In this document: positions 23,072 to 37,900 of the stretch, one piece after another
Layout: the number at the start of each line of letters is the position of its first letter
Numbering within the stretch: the first letter of the stretch is position 1
Origin: Balanoglossus misakiensis
Lineage: Eukaryota > Hemichordata
DNA length: 64,000 nucleotides
Assembly: GCA_040954595.2 (NCBI GenBank)
Contig: CM082579.2
Location: 992,001 to 1,056,000 of the forward strand
Direction: 5' to 3'
Translations under genes and position numbers: made by a program
The notes under the pieces: generated by a model
Databases searched by the model: none
Told to the model about the DNA's origin: nothing
What the model saw: the letters and a program-made list of their open reading frames with translations, nothing else

Positions 23072-25969
23072 ATCTCTATTCACAAACGCGAAAACCACGC
23101 TATGTTTTGTCGGGTCGGAAATTCGTCTGCAAGCGGAAACAGCAGAAGACTTTTTCCGTCAAGAGGTGAACGTCGCGTCGCAAAGTATCAGGACAGTCCG
23201 ACCATAATCCGTATTCGGAAATTGGACCCCCGTCTAACACTGGTTCAAGTACCTGGATTCGTGAATCAGGTCAACCAACTTATAATTTACTGACATACAT
23301 GTACATACACGGTGACAAAGATAAGCTATCAGTTGCCAGTGTTGTGCACAGTGCCGTACCCTTTGATGACCCGTTGACCTTTGACACCAGCTTTATAGGC
23401 GCTATCTAGCGGCCTCTACGGAAATTCTTTTGTTTTTTACCTGCACTTTTTTTAATTTTAAAGCCATGTTTCGCATCAAAGACAATTTCAGAATCTTCAC
23501 AAATCACACATTTTCATAAATCTGAGTACCTGAAATTTACAGGCAGATAGTTTTTTTAATGGCCAAATAGCTTATGAAAGACAATTCCTATAAACCAGCC
23601 ACACTATCTGTACCCCCACACATTTAAAAGAAATATGAATGAGACATAAAATTTTCTTAATATCTTTATTTTTAGTTATTCATAAATATAGGGAATAAAA
23701 TACAAATTAATTACATATTGGCAGAACATGGTGACTTAAATGGAATGACACGTCGCCAAAGTAACAATCTGATTGACAAACTGTCTAACACCATTTAATT
23801 ACTGTCAATGCAAATGTTTTCACACATCACAGTACACTTCATTTCTTTATTCTTCTTTCATGGGTCTTAAGATTGATGACATACAATTTTCACAATTTGC
23901 ATGAAGTGCTGATTGTCTCTACAGGATCAGTTTGCAAAACAAATCTTGATAACATATCCTGTAATTCTGACTTGTTAAAACGTACGTTTACATCACAGAA
24001 AAACTTTAGTGAATTACGAACTGGTGTAGTTTTGACAAGTGTATATATCAGCTTACACATGTCTATAATTTATCCAGCCTTGTTGTGATTCACTCACTCT
24101 TCAATGCATGTTGCCATGGATACTGATCATTTGAAAGTTTTCTTCCTATTGATTTCCATTTTGACTTCTTATACATGTATTAACAGTAATTCCCAAAGAA
24201 GAGTTCTGTTTGCACGTTGAAGGGTGACGACGTTTACATCGACTATATCATTCACACCATGAAAAATTGACAGACATTTTAAAACCATGAGTACTGTCAC
24301 AAAACAGGCTGAAACTGATTTGGTTGTGAAGGACGGGGGCTCTACTACTAAAGGGGTATACGGTTATACACTACATTAAAAGGTCCATCATGTTTACAGG
24401 CTTAGAAGAAGGTTTCAATTTGGCCATTAAGGTTTAGAAGTCAGCCATGATTTGGAAATGCTTTCATACGGCTATCCGATTAGAGAATACTGTGGGTCTT
24501 ATTTCTGTTTGGGTCAAAACACTCCTTCCCACAATCTACCAACAAATCCCCCCCCCCCCCAACTGACTTAGGATGTGATTTCATGATTGCAGGGGAACTG
24601 ATAAATGACATCCATATTTGCGCAAAAATAAATATATGAAACAGCCACACAAAACTGGCAATGTATGACTGAACAAGGTTGCTTCGTGACGCTACTACTG
24701 ACATGAAAACCATAATTACACTAGTGTAGATCTGTGTGGGATTTTGATTGTGTGACTCTGTTGCTATGGTTATCTTGATAGGCATGTTGAGAAAGGACTT
24801 GCAAATGTCTGGCAGTGGAAGGTCAGAACACCCTCTGGATTCGGTGATCAACAACATCAGTCGGTAGGTGATGAATAATTCACATCAATAGTTACATCTA
24901 CTTTGAAGTTATTTGACATCTTTAAAATATTAAATATTTAGGCATTATGAAACTCACAACTGTCTAGAATGAAGTTGTACGACAACAATTATACAATTCT
25001 GTACAAATTTAAGACTTACATAATACTCTCAAACCTGACATTCTGCCAGCTTTTATGTACATGTACAACAGCTGCTAAAATCACATTTCAAGTTAAAATC
25101 TCCCTCCCTATGAACTTTCAAGAAATAACTGTCTTCTCCATAAATTCATTCTGCCCCAAGTATATAGAAAAGTTTGGAGCACAATATCAAACAGCTACTT
25201 TATGTTTTCTTAGTTTTATCTTAAAGGAGCTGTTTCTGTTCACATCCCAATCAAGGACTACGACGTTTTTAATAAATCTGTATAGCTATAAACACAGAGG
25301 TCTATTATTGCTAAAATAACCAAAAATATCTCCTTTTCAGGGGACACTGGCATATTTAAAGCAAATCGTTTTTACAAGAAAAAATGACAAAACATATACC
25401 ATATATTGGCACAACCTTAGATAATTCTTCTAAGGTAAATTAATCGGCAAAATTGTTCCGGCAATGAATTTATTTCATGACGCCACTGAAATGTCTTCTT
25501 GTCTACTTGTGAATGTTCACGCATTCCACAGCTGTTAACATAAGTCACATGATCAGACTCTTTACAGTACTAGGAGTCAAGGCTTCTGCATTCCAGTGAC
25601 TTGATTTCAAAAGAACACAATTTTCTAAAACCTAAAAATGTGACGCAGTTCATCATTTGGAGTCAAGTCGTATTGAGGTTAAGAACTCCAACAAAACAAA
25701 GTCACTTTTTGGCAGTATCACTCTTAGAGCAATATTCATCAAAATATGAGAAGTAAAATTAAGTCTTTGTACATTTACCAAGGTTCATATCCTCTACATG
25801 GACACCATATTTCATAGAAATCTTCTGCAAAACTGTCTTTGCATCTCATTCTCCTATTTGTCCTCTGGTTCTATCTTACAACATTGTTTCTTTACAGTTA
25901 GAAGTCCATAAGTCCATAAGTACCATCATTGGTCAATAATTGGCAGCGTCTCTCCCTCAGAAGGAACAT
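23072..25969. other. EPHX2 promoter region and probable ARHGAP6 3' UTR
   Basis: No convincing coding exon is found. CG dinucleotides cluster at 23090-23220, upstream of the EPHX2 ATG, and probably mark its promoter. A reverse-strand AATAAA at 23665-23670 could end a 2.3-kb 3' UTR of the minus-strand ARHGAP6 gene, whose stop is at 25970. The stretch also has a run of about 12 C residues near 24550 and an X-box-like GTTGCTATGGTTAT at 24760-24773. Confidence 0.45.
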
Positions 25970-28900
25970 TTAAACCAGCGTTTCCTGTTCATACATATCC
26001 CCACTACAGTTTTCGTTGGCTACTTTCTGCCATTGTAGCCATTTCTCCTTGGTGGTCAATGATGATGATTCCTTTGTGGTTTTCGAGGGTGATTTGACAG
26101 ACTCCAAACCACTGTCTCGTTCAGTCCGAAACTGATCGTCACTCTTGTTTCCTCTATTGGCAACAGTTCTGTTTATGTAAAGACTTTCCCAGGGATCAAT
26201 GCTGGGAGATTTAGTGTAGTTTGACAGAGACGAGACCGTAGGACTGATGACCGATTTTGACGATTGCGGTGGACTCGACAACAAACTAGAAGAAGTACTG
26301 CTGTTTCTGGTTGGACTACTGTCAATTGGGGATCTTCCCAAAACCGGACTCGCAACCCGTTTTCTGATCAAGGATTCTTCGTAAGAGGGCGGAGCAGTCG
26401 GACTGACTGGTGGGGTGTAGAAAACCACAGCAGATCCATACGGATTATTTGGCATTTGTGATAAATTCAAACGTGGTGGTGGTTGTTTCTTCTTTTTCAT
26501 TCCCATGGCTGCACTTTGCATTGTCACATGTTGCTGTTCCCGGCTGGGGGTCCCCCTCTCTTTCTCCCCACTAAAACTGACAGACTTCGGTGAATGTTGA
26601 GCTACCCCCACTATCGTCTGAAGTCCCTTGGGTGATGTCAGTGGCGATCCGTGTGAACTGTGGTTGGAATTGATATGGCTGTGGTGTGTGTTGCCCTCAC
26701 TGTTGACTTTTGATGGCTTGAAGGGATCATCACTCGTTGGGGTGTGTGGTGCAGAAGACAGATCACTTCCATCAAACATGCTTGATTCACTCGTACTTGG
26801 GCGGTAACTGCAGACCAAAAATAGAAAATAAAAGTTAGAAATATGTCATCTTTGTTATTTTGTCCTTTCATAAAGTTAATAAATGAAAAACATCCCACAG
26901 AAGTGACTTGAAGAACTTACCCCATCTGCACTGCTGATATTCTGTTGAGAATATAATCTAAAGACTCGGGATCAGTCTCTAAGAGATGTTTCATCACTTC
27001 ATTGTGATCCTCTGTTGACACCTGTGTGTGAGAATGGTTGTCATGGCATTACAACAATGGAACCCTGGGAAGTGTCAAATTTGAAATCCTAGGTAGAGAG
27101 TTGAAGTCACACAGGAGTATCAATTGAATAAACCAACCTGAAATATTTCCTCATGGTGTTCAATCATGCTCTGTACAACATCAATAACTTCACGACTTTC
27201 TTCCACACTTTCTTGTGATCCGTCACAGTGGAAATCTTTGTCCTTCACTGGTTTCAGTTTATGCAGAAGATTCGGACCAAACAGGGTTGCTAGGTTATGG
27301 GTGTCCATCTTGTTGCCTGGCAACTAATGAGGAAATGGTATAAACAAACTTCATACACTAATAATCTTTGTACTTTCACATTTTTCATGTTTCATATTTT
27401 TATTTTTACAGTAACACAGCATGTGACAACTTGTGAAAATCAACATTGTCCTACCTCCTCTCCATTTTCATCAATGGAATCCTTGGCATAACACGAAACT
27501 TTATGAAGAAATCTTAGCAAGGCATACAGAGTATCCACATGGACTAACGGTAAAAGACAGATCAGGTAATGAAGAACCTTCACTCGTCTCTCCATATTTT
27601 CTATATCTGTAAAAAATAACAGGTTATTTAGTTTGCATATTTGTTCTTTGTTCAAGAGATCAGTATATCTTTTATCAATACTGGCCTTATGATATAACTA
27701 CTACCGTGTTCACAGAAAGCCTTGCTTATTTTCGTCCCTGACAAATATATCTGGCAAAGCCAGATGAGAAAACATCATGGCGATATCCACTGGCAACACT
27801 GGATTGAATCGACCTCCTTGTGCCCTGACTTACTTGTAGTTGCAATGAATGCTGGGTAGAGTTCACGACTCAGCAGAGGTTCCGGAAGATCCCGGAAAAA
27901 TTCTTTCAGTAATGCTGCAACGTCATGGGCATTGTAAATATCGTGGAATTTCACATCACTACCACTGTCAAATTCATCACGTAACTGAAATCAAATCACA
28001 TCAAATGGTCAATCGCGCGAATTACACAGTAACAGGATGTTTACAACATTGATTACTTTGCCATTGGACCCCGGGAAGTTTTCTACACTGCATACAGGTT
28101 CTAACAATCAATGGTCAAAAATCAATGAGAACCAACATATGGTGACGATGCTAATCCAAAAATCAATCCTGCCACAAACATTGCTACAAGCATTTCCATG
28201 TGTCTATAGTAAACATCCACGCAACAACTTACTGAAACACCTCAAAAAGATCAAGTTGAGGGAACAGAGAGTTCACAATGAAACTTCGTCAGAAATATCT
28301 AGTAGCTATGCTGCTACTATTGAACGCTGTAGCATTCATCTACCTGGTTATACAGAATACGAAATTGCATGAACACAGAGCAGTGAAGAGATACACAGAG
28401 ATGTTCTTCAGTCTGGCACAGATGCCTCAAGGAGCCAGTAAACGATACGACGCCTCGAAGATCGATGAAACAGGAAATCATGTACCACTTTCGTGGCGGT
28501 TAGTCAAAAACTCTGAAATCATCGCTCCACTTTACAGAAAACTATTCCAGATCCAAGGCCACCTCACGGGTTATATAAATGATTACCTGGAGTATGAAAA
28601 TTCAGAGTATGGAATTGACGGGAGCACTTTAAAGTACAAAAGTTTTGCATATGAAGGAAACATCGGAAAGTTGCGGTCTCTACTCAGGGAAGTGCTTTAC
28701 ACAGGACGCAAACTGAGGATAGGTGTAGTGGGATCATCAATGTCGATGGAGAAAAGTTGCTCCACTGAGAATATTTTTGGAAAGTGCATGTACGCTGAAA
28801 CTATTGCAAGATGGATGCATTTGATGACAGAGGCTCCGGTCGAACTTCACAATGTTGCCATGGATACTGGCAACAGTGAATACTATGCCTGGTGCATAGA

Positions 28901-31900
28901 GCCCCACCTGGATATATCCAATATGGATATTATCCTGATTGAGTTTGCCGGAGTTGATTATGATATCCAGGATGTTTACATCCGGAACAATTATGCAGAT
29001 ACCGGGAGACCACTGGAGGAATTAACAAGACGGATTCTATCCCAAGCAAATGAGCCTTTCCCAATTTATATCAACTTCCCATCCATCAGGGAAATCCGGA
29101 ACAAAAACTGCATCAATTCGGAATACTATGCACAGAAGTTACTGGCCAAGCACTATTCTGTCACATCAGTAAGTTGGAACGGTCCGTTTTGTACCAAACT
29201 GTGGCATCCAAAGTTTTTGATGTCTGACGTGGTCGACTATGATGGCAGGAACCCCACGCCACATGTTCACAAACAAATGGCTTTACTGCTGGTCAATACA
29301 CTGCGTAAAATCATTCTTCAAATGGTGGAGAAAGAAATACAAAATTCTCAGTCAGACACATCATTTGTAGAACAAATGATTGAGGATTTTTATACATTTC
29401 ACAGTGCTGCCGACAAAATTAACAATCCCACATCACCAAATGATGAGTTTGCATCAAATTTCACCACAAAATTGAACAGTGGTACAAGAAAAAGCTTATT
29501 GCAGCCACTGTTCAAAGATACCTGGTTGACAGGTTCCCAATGTTGGCCAGCATCAAAGCCACAGTTAATAAAGAACCACAACTTGCAATTGCACGGGAAT
29601 ACATCTTGGAGATACATGGAATACGATTCCCGGGCATGGTGGGAAAGTGAAGGAAAAAATGAACAGATCAGTTTTGCTTTCAACATTAACAGCAAAGACA
29701 GAAACAACACAGCAGTAGTTGCCATTGCAAAAGTTTCCTGTGTGACATGTGGTCAGGCTATAGTGTGGCTAGATGATAATTTCAGCAGTGCTACTCTGGT
29801 CCAAGCCAAATATGCACATGACATGTTTATCGTTGAGGAAGTGGCTTGGAAAGTAGAACCAGGAAAACACATCCTGAATGTGAAAAACATGGAAAACAGA
29901 CTCTTTCAAGTGTCTGCTGTCATGGTTGGTTTTAAACAAATACCGGTACTTTCAGGGCAAGATAGAAAGTAGTCTTCTGAGAAGGTCGACATTACTTTTC
30001 AACAACTGCACTTTTCACTGAAAGTAAGACCACTATACGGTAGTCAGCAAAGCAAGCTATTTAATTTACTAATTTGAAAGTTATACCAAGTTTAATATTC
30101 TACTTACTGAGAGATGTGTGTGTGCATGTTATTACACTTATGTATTAAGACGCAATATACTGCATTAAAGTTTACTCTTTTACCACGCAATTTTGTAATT
30201 ATGCCAAGCGTACATGTTTAATCTCACCAAAGCTCACCTGTTTAGTGCGTTTCTTAGATCCACCAACTCTGAAAATTCCAAGTACCCGTAAACCATGATT
30301 CTCGATATATTTAAAGCAGGCAGTGACAACATGAGGGACCTGAGGTTCCCTTGGAGCGAGGGCTTTCCGTTTCTCTTTCCGGTGGCAATCACTACTGGAT
30401 GTGGACAATGATAAGGCTTCAAGCAGACTAGCATTGGGTACGGATTTGTCACTTTCCGATTGTGATGATTCCGATGGCAGTGTCTGGAATGAATTGGAAT
30501 AATCAGATACTGTAGTAGGGATTGTAAAGGAGCAGATTAGAAAGATTAGTTCCATGAAACTATCAATCAACTATCAATCCTGGAAAAGTTTCAGAGTAGT
30601 GTTTCTGTGTAACCAATGCAGGCTTACCTGTCTTTTACTGTTTTCTTTCTCTGATCCGATGACAGTTGAACTATTCTTCCCATTGGCTCCTTTGCCAGCC
30701 GGTTTGATCCGGTATGTTGTATTTGCCAAATCCAGACTTTCCCTTCTTTCTTTCCGTTGACAACTTCTCTTCTTTTGAAGAGCTATGTCATTGAGGATAC
30801 ATTTAGAAATGGGAATCCCAAACACTAATGCTGTATTCCCTGGATCTGAAATCAATAAAGATGATATTATACTTATGCTGTTTGCCCATTGACAAGATCA
30901 TGGACATTAAAATGTGCAATATAGTGTTTTCGTATTGTGGTAGTGACATGAATAAGACATGGCTATAACTGCATACATGTACATCTGCAGTCCATGATTT
31001 GAGAATACTGTTGTATGAGTTTCTCAGTGACTTTTTTTGAAAACAATTGTAACTTTCAATTTTGTTCCTAAAGTTTGTTGGTGGTAAAAACAAAGGCACT
31101 TTTAGTAGCATCACTAGGAGGCACTTCAACAACCCCTTGGCAAATATGTATGTCAAGATGAAAATACCCAGGGAACAGCATTATCTGTTCAAACAAGAAT
31201 GCAAGTAAACAAAGCTGTGTGTTTGATCAACAAAGACATAGCTCACACACATGCAGACATACCAACTGCACCACTGCCTTGAACTGTGTTATTATTGACA
31301 GAATGAATGCCATATGAAAGCTGACTTGCTGTGTGTGTTATGTCTGATTCTCTAATGAGTCATGTCAACTTGTGTATCTTCTGGGTCTCATTTCATGCAT
31401 TTCAATCTTACATTTGAGAAAGCAATATGGATCTCATTATTTATATGTGAGGGTGTGCACACTCACATGTGCATAATGTATGGTTGTGAACAGTTGTCTT
31501 TGTCCCAACATTTGAAAAGAAATGTAATCACAGCCTCCATCTTTCAAAATACCTCATTTCAAAAGTTTCTAGTGGAATATAGTCTGGAAGTTTCTATCAA
31601 TCCAATTTACTGTACACAAAGACAGTAACCATTAGACAAACTAGACAATATTGTAAACTAGACAATAACTGCCTAAAGTTGAACTCGATCATAATATCAC
31701 AAATTTTAATTTCTGTTCAGTAAAGTTAACATCCGATGAGCGCAAGGAAGGAAATTGTGCATAGCTGTTGTCCGAGGGCAGTATTAATCCTGCACTATTA
31801 TTTGATATGCCCCCTCTATTACAGTTGAGAGTTGACATAGTTGACATTTCTGATAGTTCATGGTCTGGGCGGTATGTAAACTTAACGCACATGCACTAAA

Positions 31901-34900
31901 TTCAACCAGCTCTTATCATCTGGAAAGTCAGCCCTGTAGGTCAGATATGCAGAACCCTGGCTGTGCTCAATAAACTCAGACTGATCATCTCTCTGTGATA
32001 TAATCTTGCTTTGGTCTGAAACCATCAACACAACATAATACCAATGTTGACATATTTTAATTTTATAATGAATAAATTGATTTTTTTCATAACAATGGAA
32101 AGCATGTTAAATCAAACAATGGCCAGTAAAAAGTGCATGAAGTTGCGATATTCAATCAGTTCTATTTCCCGAAATATATTGACTTTGGCGAGACTCTGAT
32201 TTGTGATTGTGTCAAAAATGCACCACAGTAAATCTTTATGGTCTTGTAACAAACTGATTTTTAATGCGGCATATCACTACCAATACCTGTTGTCTTGTAA
32301 CTATAGCAACCTAAAGTTAACTTTTGTGAAGGGATATGCTTGTGCATGAAATGATTTCAATATATTGAATATTGCTTTAACATGCCTCTGTATGGAATGT
32401 ACCCCCAGTAGAAACACTCAGTGGAAACCCATTTCATCACTACTTCTCTCATATTTAAGGGAAATAAGTTCATTCCTGGACATGTTCAAAGTTATTGAAA
32501 TGTGACTGACAGGAAATAGGGGTCACCCCACATGTATCTAGGAAATGGGGGGTTAATTGGTGTTTATTGGAAGTTGTGTTTAACAGCTGTACACACATCC
32601 TGTCCTCAAGGATTTGGATCAGTTTATTCCAGGGGTATTCCATACTGGATGGAAAATACAGGAATACGGCCACGTCTCTGACCCCATGGTCAATGACTAA
32701 CCGTTATTGAAATCCAGAATCTGGTTTAAAACTACCAGAGTGATTGACGGCCCTATCTCTGATCTGTCGGTCAATGACCAACTGTGAATGAAATCCAAGT
32801 TGACCATACTGGATAAAAACTTTTGGAATACCAGTGGCAGACAGCCCCATCTCCAACCACCCGGTCAATGACCAACCGTTCACAGGGTGTCGGCCCTAAA
32901 TCAAAAAGACAGACCCCCACTCACTAAAGCAATTGAGAGTTTCTTGATATGTTTATACACATACCGTATCACTTATTCATAAATATGCATCCTGGTGCTT
33001 TTCAGAATGAAATACGATTTGAAGTTACCCGGGTTGTGCTGTAAAAACAAATTACTGTCAATAGTTGTTGGACTGAATCCAAAACGTGAAAAGTGAGAGC
33101 AACAACCCTAAGACTTCCTTCCTCAGTGAAATTCGCACTGAACCAATAAAAATAATATTTCATCCCAATATCATTCACAAGAACTAATTTTAGCATATGA
33201 AATCCAAAGTTGAAGTTTCATAGATTCATAACAAAGTAGGTCACATAGTGGTCTCCCAATATGTACTCCTGACCGTTGAACCAAATGACATTCTTTCTCA
33301 GTGACCCTGACCATGAGGTCATTGCCGTGTTGTTAGCTTCCTCATGTATTACATTGTAACTAAGGATGTTTACTTTATTAGCCTAGACCTTTTTCCACGC
33401 TTGGTTAATTTCATTGATACCGAGCATCAATCTGTGAAAAACCTAGTTTAGTTTGTTACCATGGTATCATAAAAAATCAGGCCAATTTGACTTTTGTGGG
33501 TCTCTCAATGTTCATGGTCAACAACAGCAATATATGAAGATTTTCTGTGAATCCCACATGAGCCCTGCAGCTTGACGCCACTATTGTTACTCATCACAAC
33601 AGGAATGTAACCACTCTGCCAAAACCACAAAAGGTTTCCTCACTAAATACATTTTGCCATATACCTCTTCAGAACATGACCTTATATCTTGTTTACACAC
33701 TACTTCAATATACATACAACTGCCTGTCTGGGGGTACTGTGTCATCAAAAGCATGATTTAAGAAAGGAAACGCCATGTCCTAGTAACCGCAAACCACAGC
33801 TCTCCACATTAACTCTTTATGGACAATCACCCTTTGAGTTGGATATCCTAGCTGATATGATGTAACTCCTCGCTAGCATTAAATATAGGATGACTTTAAG
33901 AGACTAGACTAATTTTAACTGATTAGCAACCCTGTACGTCATAGATCTGACCTTTTCATTAATCTTGCAATGTTCTGCACCGCCTCATATTATAAGATTT
34001 GCCCTTTCAGTTCATCACTGTTTCCCTGGCACTGTCTCCGACGTCATTTCTCATAATCAACAGTTCAAAAAGCCACATTCTTCAGAGGTTAAATTGATAC
34101 AGTACTGCATAGTCTTCCACCAATAAACAGAGAAGCAACCAACACTTTATCAGGTCATAGGATGTTTAATATACTTAACAATAAAACACCACTCCCTTTT
34201 CCAGTGAGTAATGGAAATATTTTACAAGAACGAAATGATATTGACGATAACAAAACTGGTTGACAAACTGGTTTTTAGCTCACAATAAACTATCATTGCC
34301 ATTTCTATTTGTGCTGTCAACTTAGCTTTCCCCAATTTGAATGTAGACATGCCCTTATAATGATATTTTGAGGGCAAAAGGTAAAAATAGTCATGTTGAT
34401 TAATCTTGTACCATAGAGTGCATGTGTATATTGTAATACATTGAAGCCTGGCAAAAGCACTAGTCTTATTCTTTGACTTACCCTTATTTTCTTTTCCAAT
34501 ATCCTTGAAATTATCTTTAAGATTATCCAAGAAACTGCTGTTTTTATTCCTCCCCTTGAAAGAAAAGTTGCTTTTCTTCGATCGCTTCATAGACCCATCT
34601 GCAAATAACCATACAAGAAAAAGTGTTTAGATATCTGCCTTGTCCCAATTTCCCTGTGAGCTTTTAAATTCTCCTGTATATGGTTTAAATTAGACGCTAT
34701 TATCAAAAGTCAACAAAGAAAAATCATAAAAATCAGATCAGAATGTGGTATCATGATTCTTGCTCTTGGTTCAAATATTTTTCTTGCCATTTGAAACTCA
34801 CACTCAACATGACGCAGTATCTGACACTGATTTGTGATTTGCTTTTACCAATTAGAATTCCTTCTTGGCCCCAACCACGTCATATATTCAGTCAGACTTC

Positions 34901-37900
34901 AAAGAAACTGACATAAAATGCTTCATACTGTGTCTGGGAAAAGCGTGTATTTTCAAATTAAATAATAAAGTATCATCTCGTGTGAAATTTTTTATTTCTT
35001 ACTGTAGGGACATTTTCAGATAGTTAAATGAATGTAAGGAATTACATTTCAAGATTTCCTGCCCTCTTTTTACATGAAATACCCATAAAATTTAAATGAA
35101 CTGTACAGTTTTCACTTTATGAATGTCTGGGTTAGATTAAAAGTTGATAAAATTGTAGATAGAGGGCGCTGCAGACATTGAACATTTAATAAAATTTGTC
35201 TCAATGTCAGACAAAAAGACGTCTTACAAAATAAGACGAACATCAGGCAATATGTTAGAAGTTTGTGCATGACGTGAATCCTTTGCTCAAGTAAAAGGCA
35301 GATTGTTCAACATGATAAACAATTTGAAATCTCTACTGATTATTCAGGGGCATATGTTATGTGAATGTGACAGAAATCAAAATGTGTGAAGACTGGCTAT
35401 TTAAGGTCAGTTATTTCCTCTCTGACATAGCCAAGATTTTAGAAATCCTTCTAAAGCTATGGACATCACACCTAGATCGCAATACCGAGGTTGATCAATG
35501 AGTCTGAATTCACAGAGCAGTAAAAGTGAACACAATTGAAGGTGACAAAGAAAGCATAAAGGTCACTTCACAACGAAAGTTGTTGACAATTACACTACAA
35601 TCATCATGGGACAACTACCCATTACAAAACACAGAAATAGAACTATGCAACTGGTTTGTTAACTTTCTTTTATTAAATCATGCTTGCATTGTGAAATAGA
35701 TATATTTTGAAGGCTGGAAATCAAAAGGTGTCCATGCCTCAGTCTTTTTGAACATGGCTCATAAACATGTCTGTCAATGGTACATTGGTTTCCATGACAA
35801 AGTTTGTCTATTTTGAATTCTTTTGAGAATTAAAGGACTACATGCTGACAATGTGTATGGAGCACAACAGCTTTGTGCAGTACAGACCCTCAGTGCTGAA
35901 TGAAGTTCCTGGAATTTAATGAGTCTTTGTGACGAGTTTGAATGAAATCATTTCACACACTTGTGGGTTACGGATTTTGCTGGACAAAAATGAAATAGAT
36001 ATATCATTCTCCCTGATCCAGTTGCACTGTACACGTGATGGCAATATCACATCATCCGTATGCCAATTCAGTTTGAACAAAATTGGTTTAGACACAGTGG
36101 AACACCGTTCCACAATGGAAGGACATGTCTGGATGAGCTTGTAGACGTTGGTGGATGAGTTCAGACTCGGATATTGAGAACGATGAATTTAAGCCAATAT
36201 TCTAGGCTAGTTACCCGTGCGTATCCAGGGTCCACAAAAATCAAACTTTAATAAGACATGATTTTCTGAACCAGGAAAAGAAACTATTAAGTCGGCCAAA
36301 AAAATGTTCCTCAAGGAATTAGTATTACTGTACGTCATAAATTATTTATACTTTTGAAACTGCCTTCAATAATTAAGCTGTTTTATATTACATTGCCAAA
36401 TCTTGTCTGGCAGGGTTGAGATCAGATTATCTGTAATTTTACAGGGAAATTCCAAACAGATGCATTAATAGTTTTCAAGAGTACAACAGCTATGCTCATG
36501 ATACACTTCTGATTGTCATAACAATCAATCCAATGATTCTGACAAGTGAATGATAAAAACAATTTTTAAACTTTGATCAGTGACTGTATAAAACAAACAT
36601 TTTAACAAAATTACTGAAAGTTTTCAGGTGACTTCCTTAATGGAAAAAAAATGTCACAGAAGTGAAAGGTTGTCAGCAGGTCTTTAAATTTCCTGTAAAA
36701 TGAAAATGGTCAGTAAAGGAAAACCCTTGAAGCTGACAGTTATAGCTTTCGGGGTTAATAAAAGCGGTGTCTTTTTCTGTTTGCAGATTCAGAATTTTTG
36801 ACAAAGAAATGCATTATTTCATGACAGTGCACATCCAGACTTGAGGGCCTGGGGCATCAACAGTCTAGTAATGATCAAACAGGCAATTTCATTCTGTGTG
36901 AAATATTATGCACACAATGGAGGTGTGAAGTGCTCAGCCTGTCACTTGGTAATAGAATTTTAGATTGCATATATCATATCATGACACAAACAAAAGAAAA
37001 TTCAATATTCAAATATGTATGGTTGTCATTCTTTGAAAAGCAAACCTGCTAATAACAGCTTATATCAACACTTCTTTGTCGAAAACTGACAGTTTCCATG
37101 ATACAAAATATGAAATTTATAATTAATAACATAGCTGTTCTATAAATAAGCAGCAGTCTAACCTTTTCCATAGATCAAAACCATACTGATCCCTAAAGAC
37201 ATCAATATGTGCATTTTCATTTCCCTTATAGCTTCTACAAGCAGAAAAGTTTCACTTTATTTCACACACTTCCAGGGCTCAGAGAACGGCTACCATAAAG
37301 CGAGATCACAGCCTGCATGATATGGCTTCCTCTGTGTATTTGCTGTAACCGTCACTTATAGGGCTTCATATCTCCTGTGCTCACAAAGCCAAACTACATT
37401 CTGCGATTCCTCTTCCAAAATGAGTTTTCTGTATTAGTACGCAGGAAACATAACTTTTCAACTGGTCAGTGAGACCTAGATGATTTCGCTGGATGACGGT
37501 AAATTAAATTTTCAATATCCGGATTTTAATAATTTTCAAGAAAAAATGATTGCATTCATGAAGACTGAATCAATCTCTATTTTTCATCAGTGATCTTATT
37601 CACAAAAGCAGTCTCAATATGAACTGTACCTAGCACTTTTGTTCCACAGAATTCCTCATACCTCTCTTTCTATCACCATAGAAACAGGAAGCTGACATTT
37701 ATCTGAACGCAAGGTTGAAATTCTTATCTTTTTGTTTTAGTTTGGCAACCACTGCATAGTGCATTCACACAGAAACAGAGAACCACCCATTTCCTTGTCA
37801 TTCTCTGCCTAGCCAAAGGGGGTAATCCTTCACTACTTTCTAATAACTTTGTGTCTACAAAAACATTGTAACTACCGGTACACTCTGCAGGATACCTGTG

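Noticed and set aside
24480-25319. ORFs of 125 codons (minus, 24480-24857) and 116 codons (plus, 24969-25319) downstream of ARHGAP6
   Set aside because: No family resemblance or consistent splice signals. They lie where the ARHGAP6 3' UTR is expected, and composition looks like AT-rich noncoding DNA.
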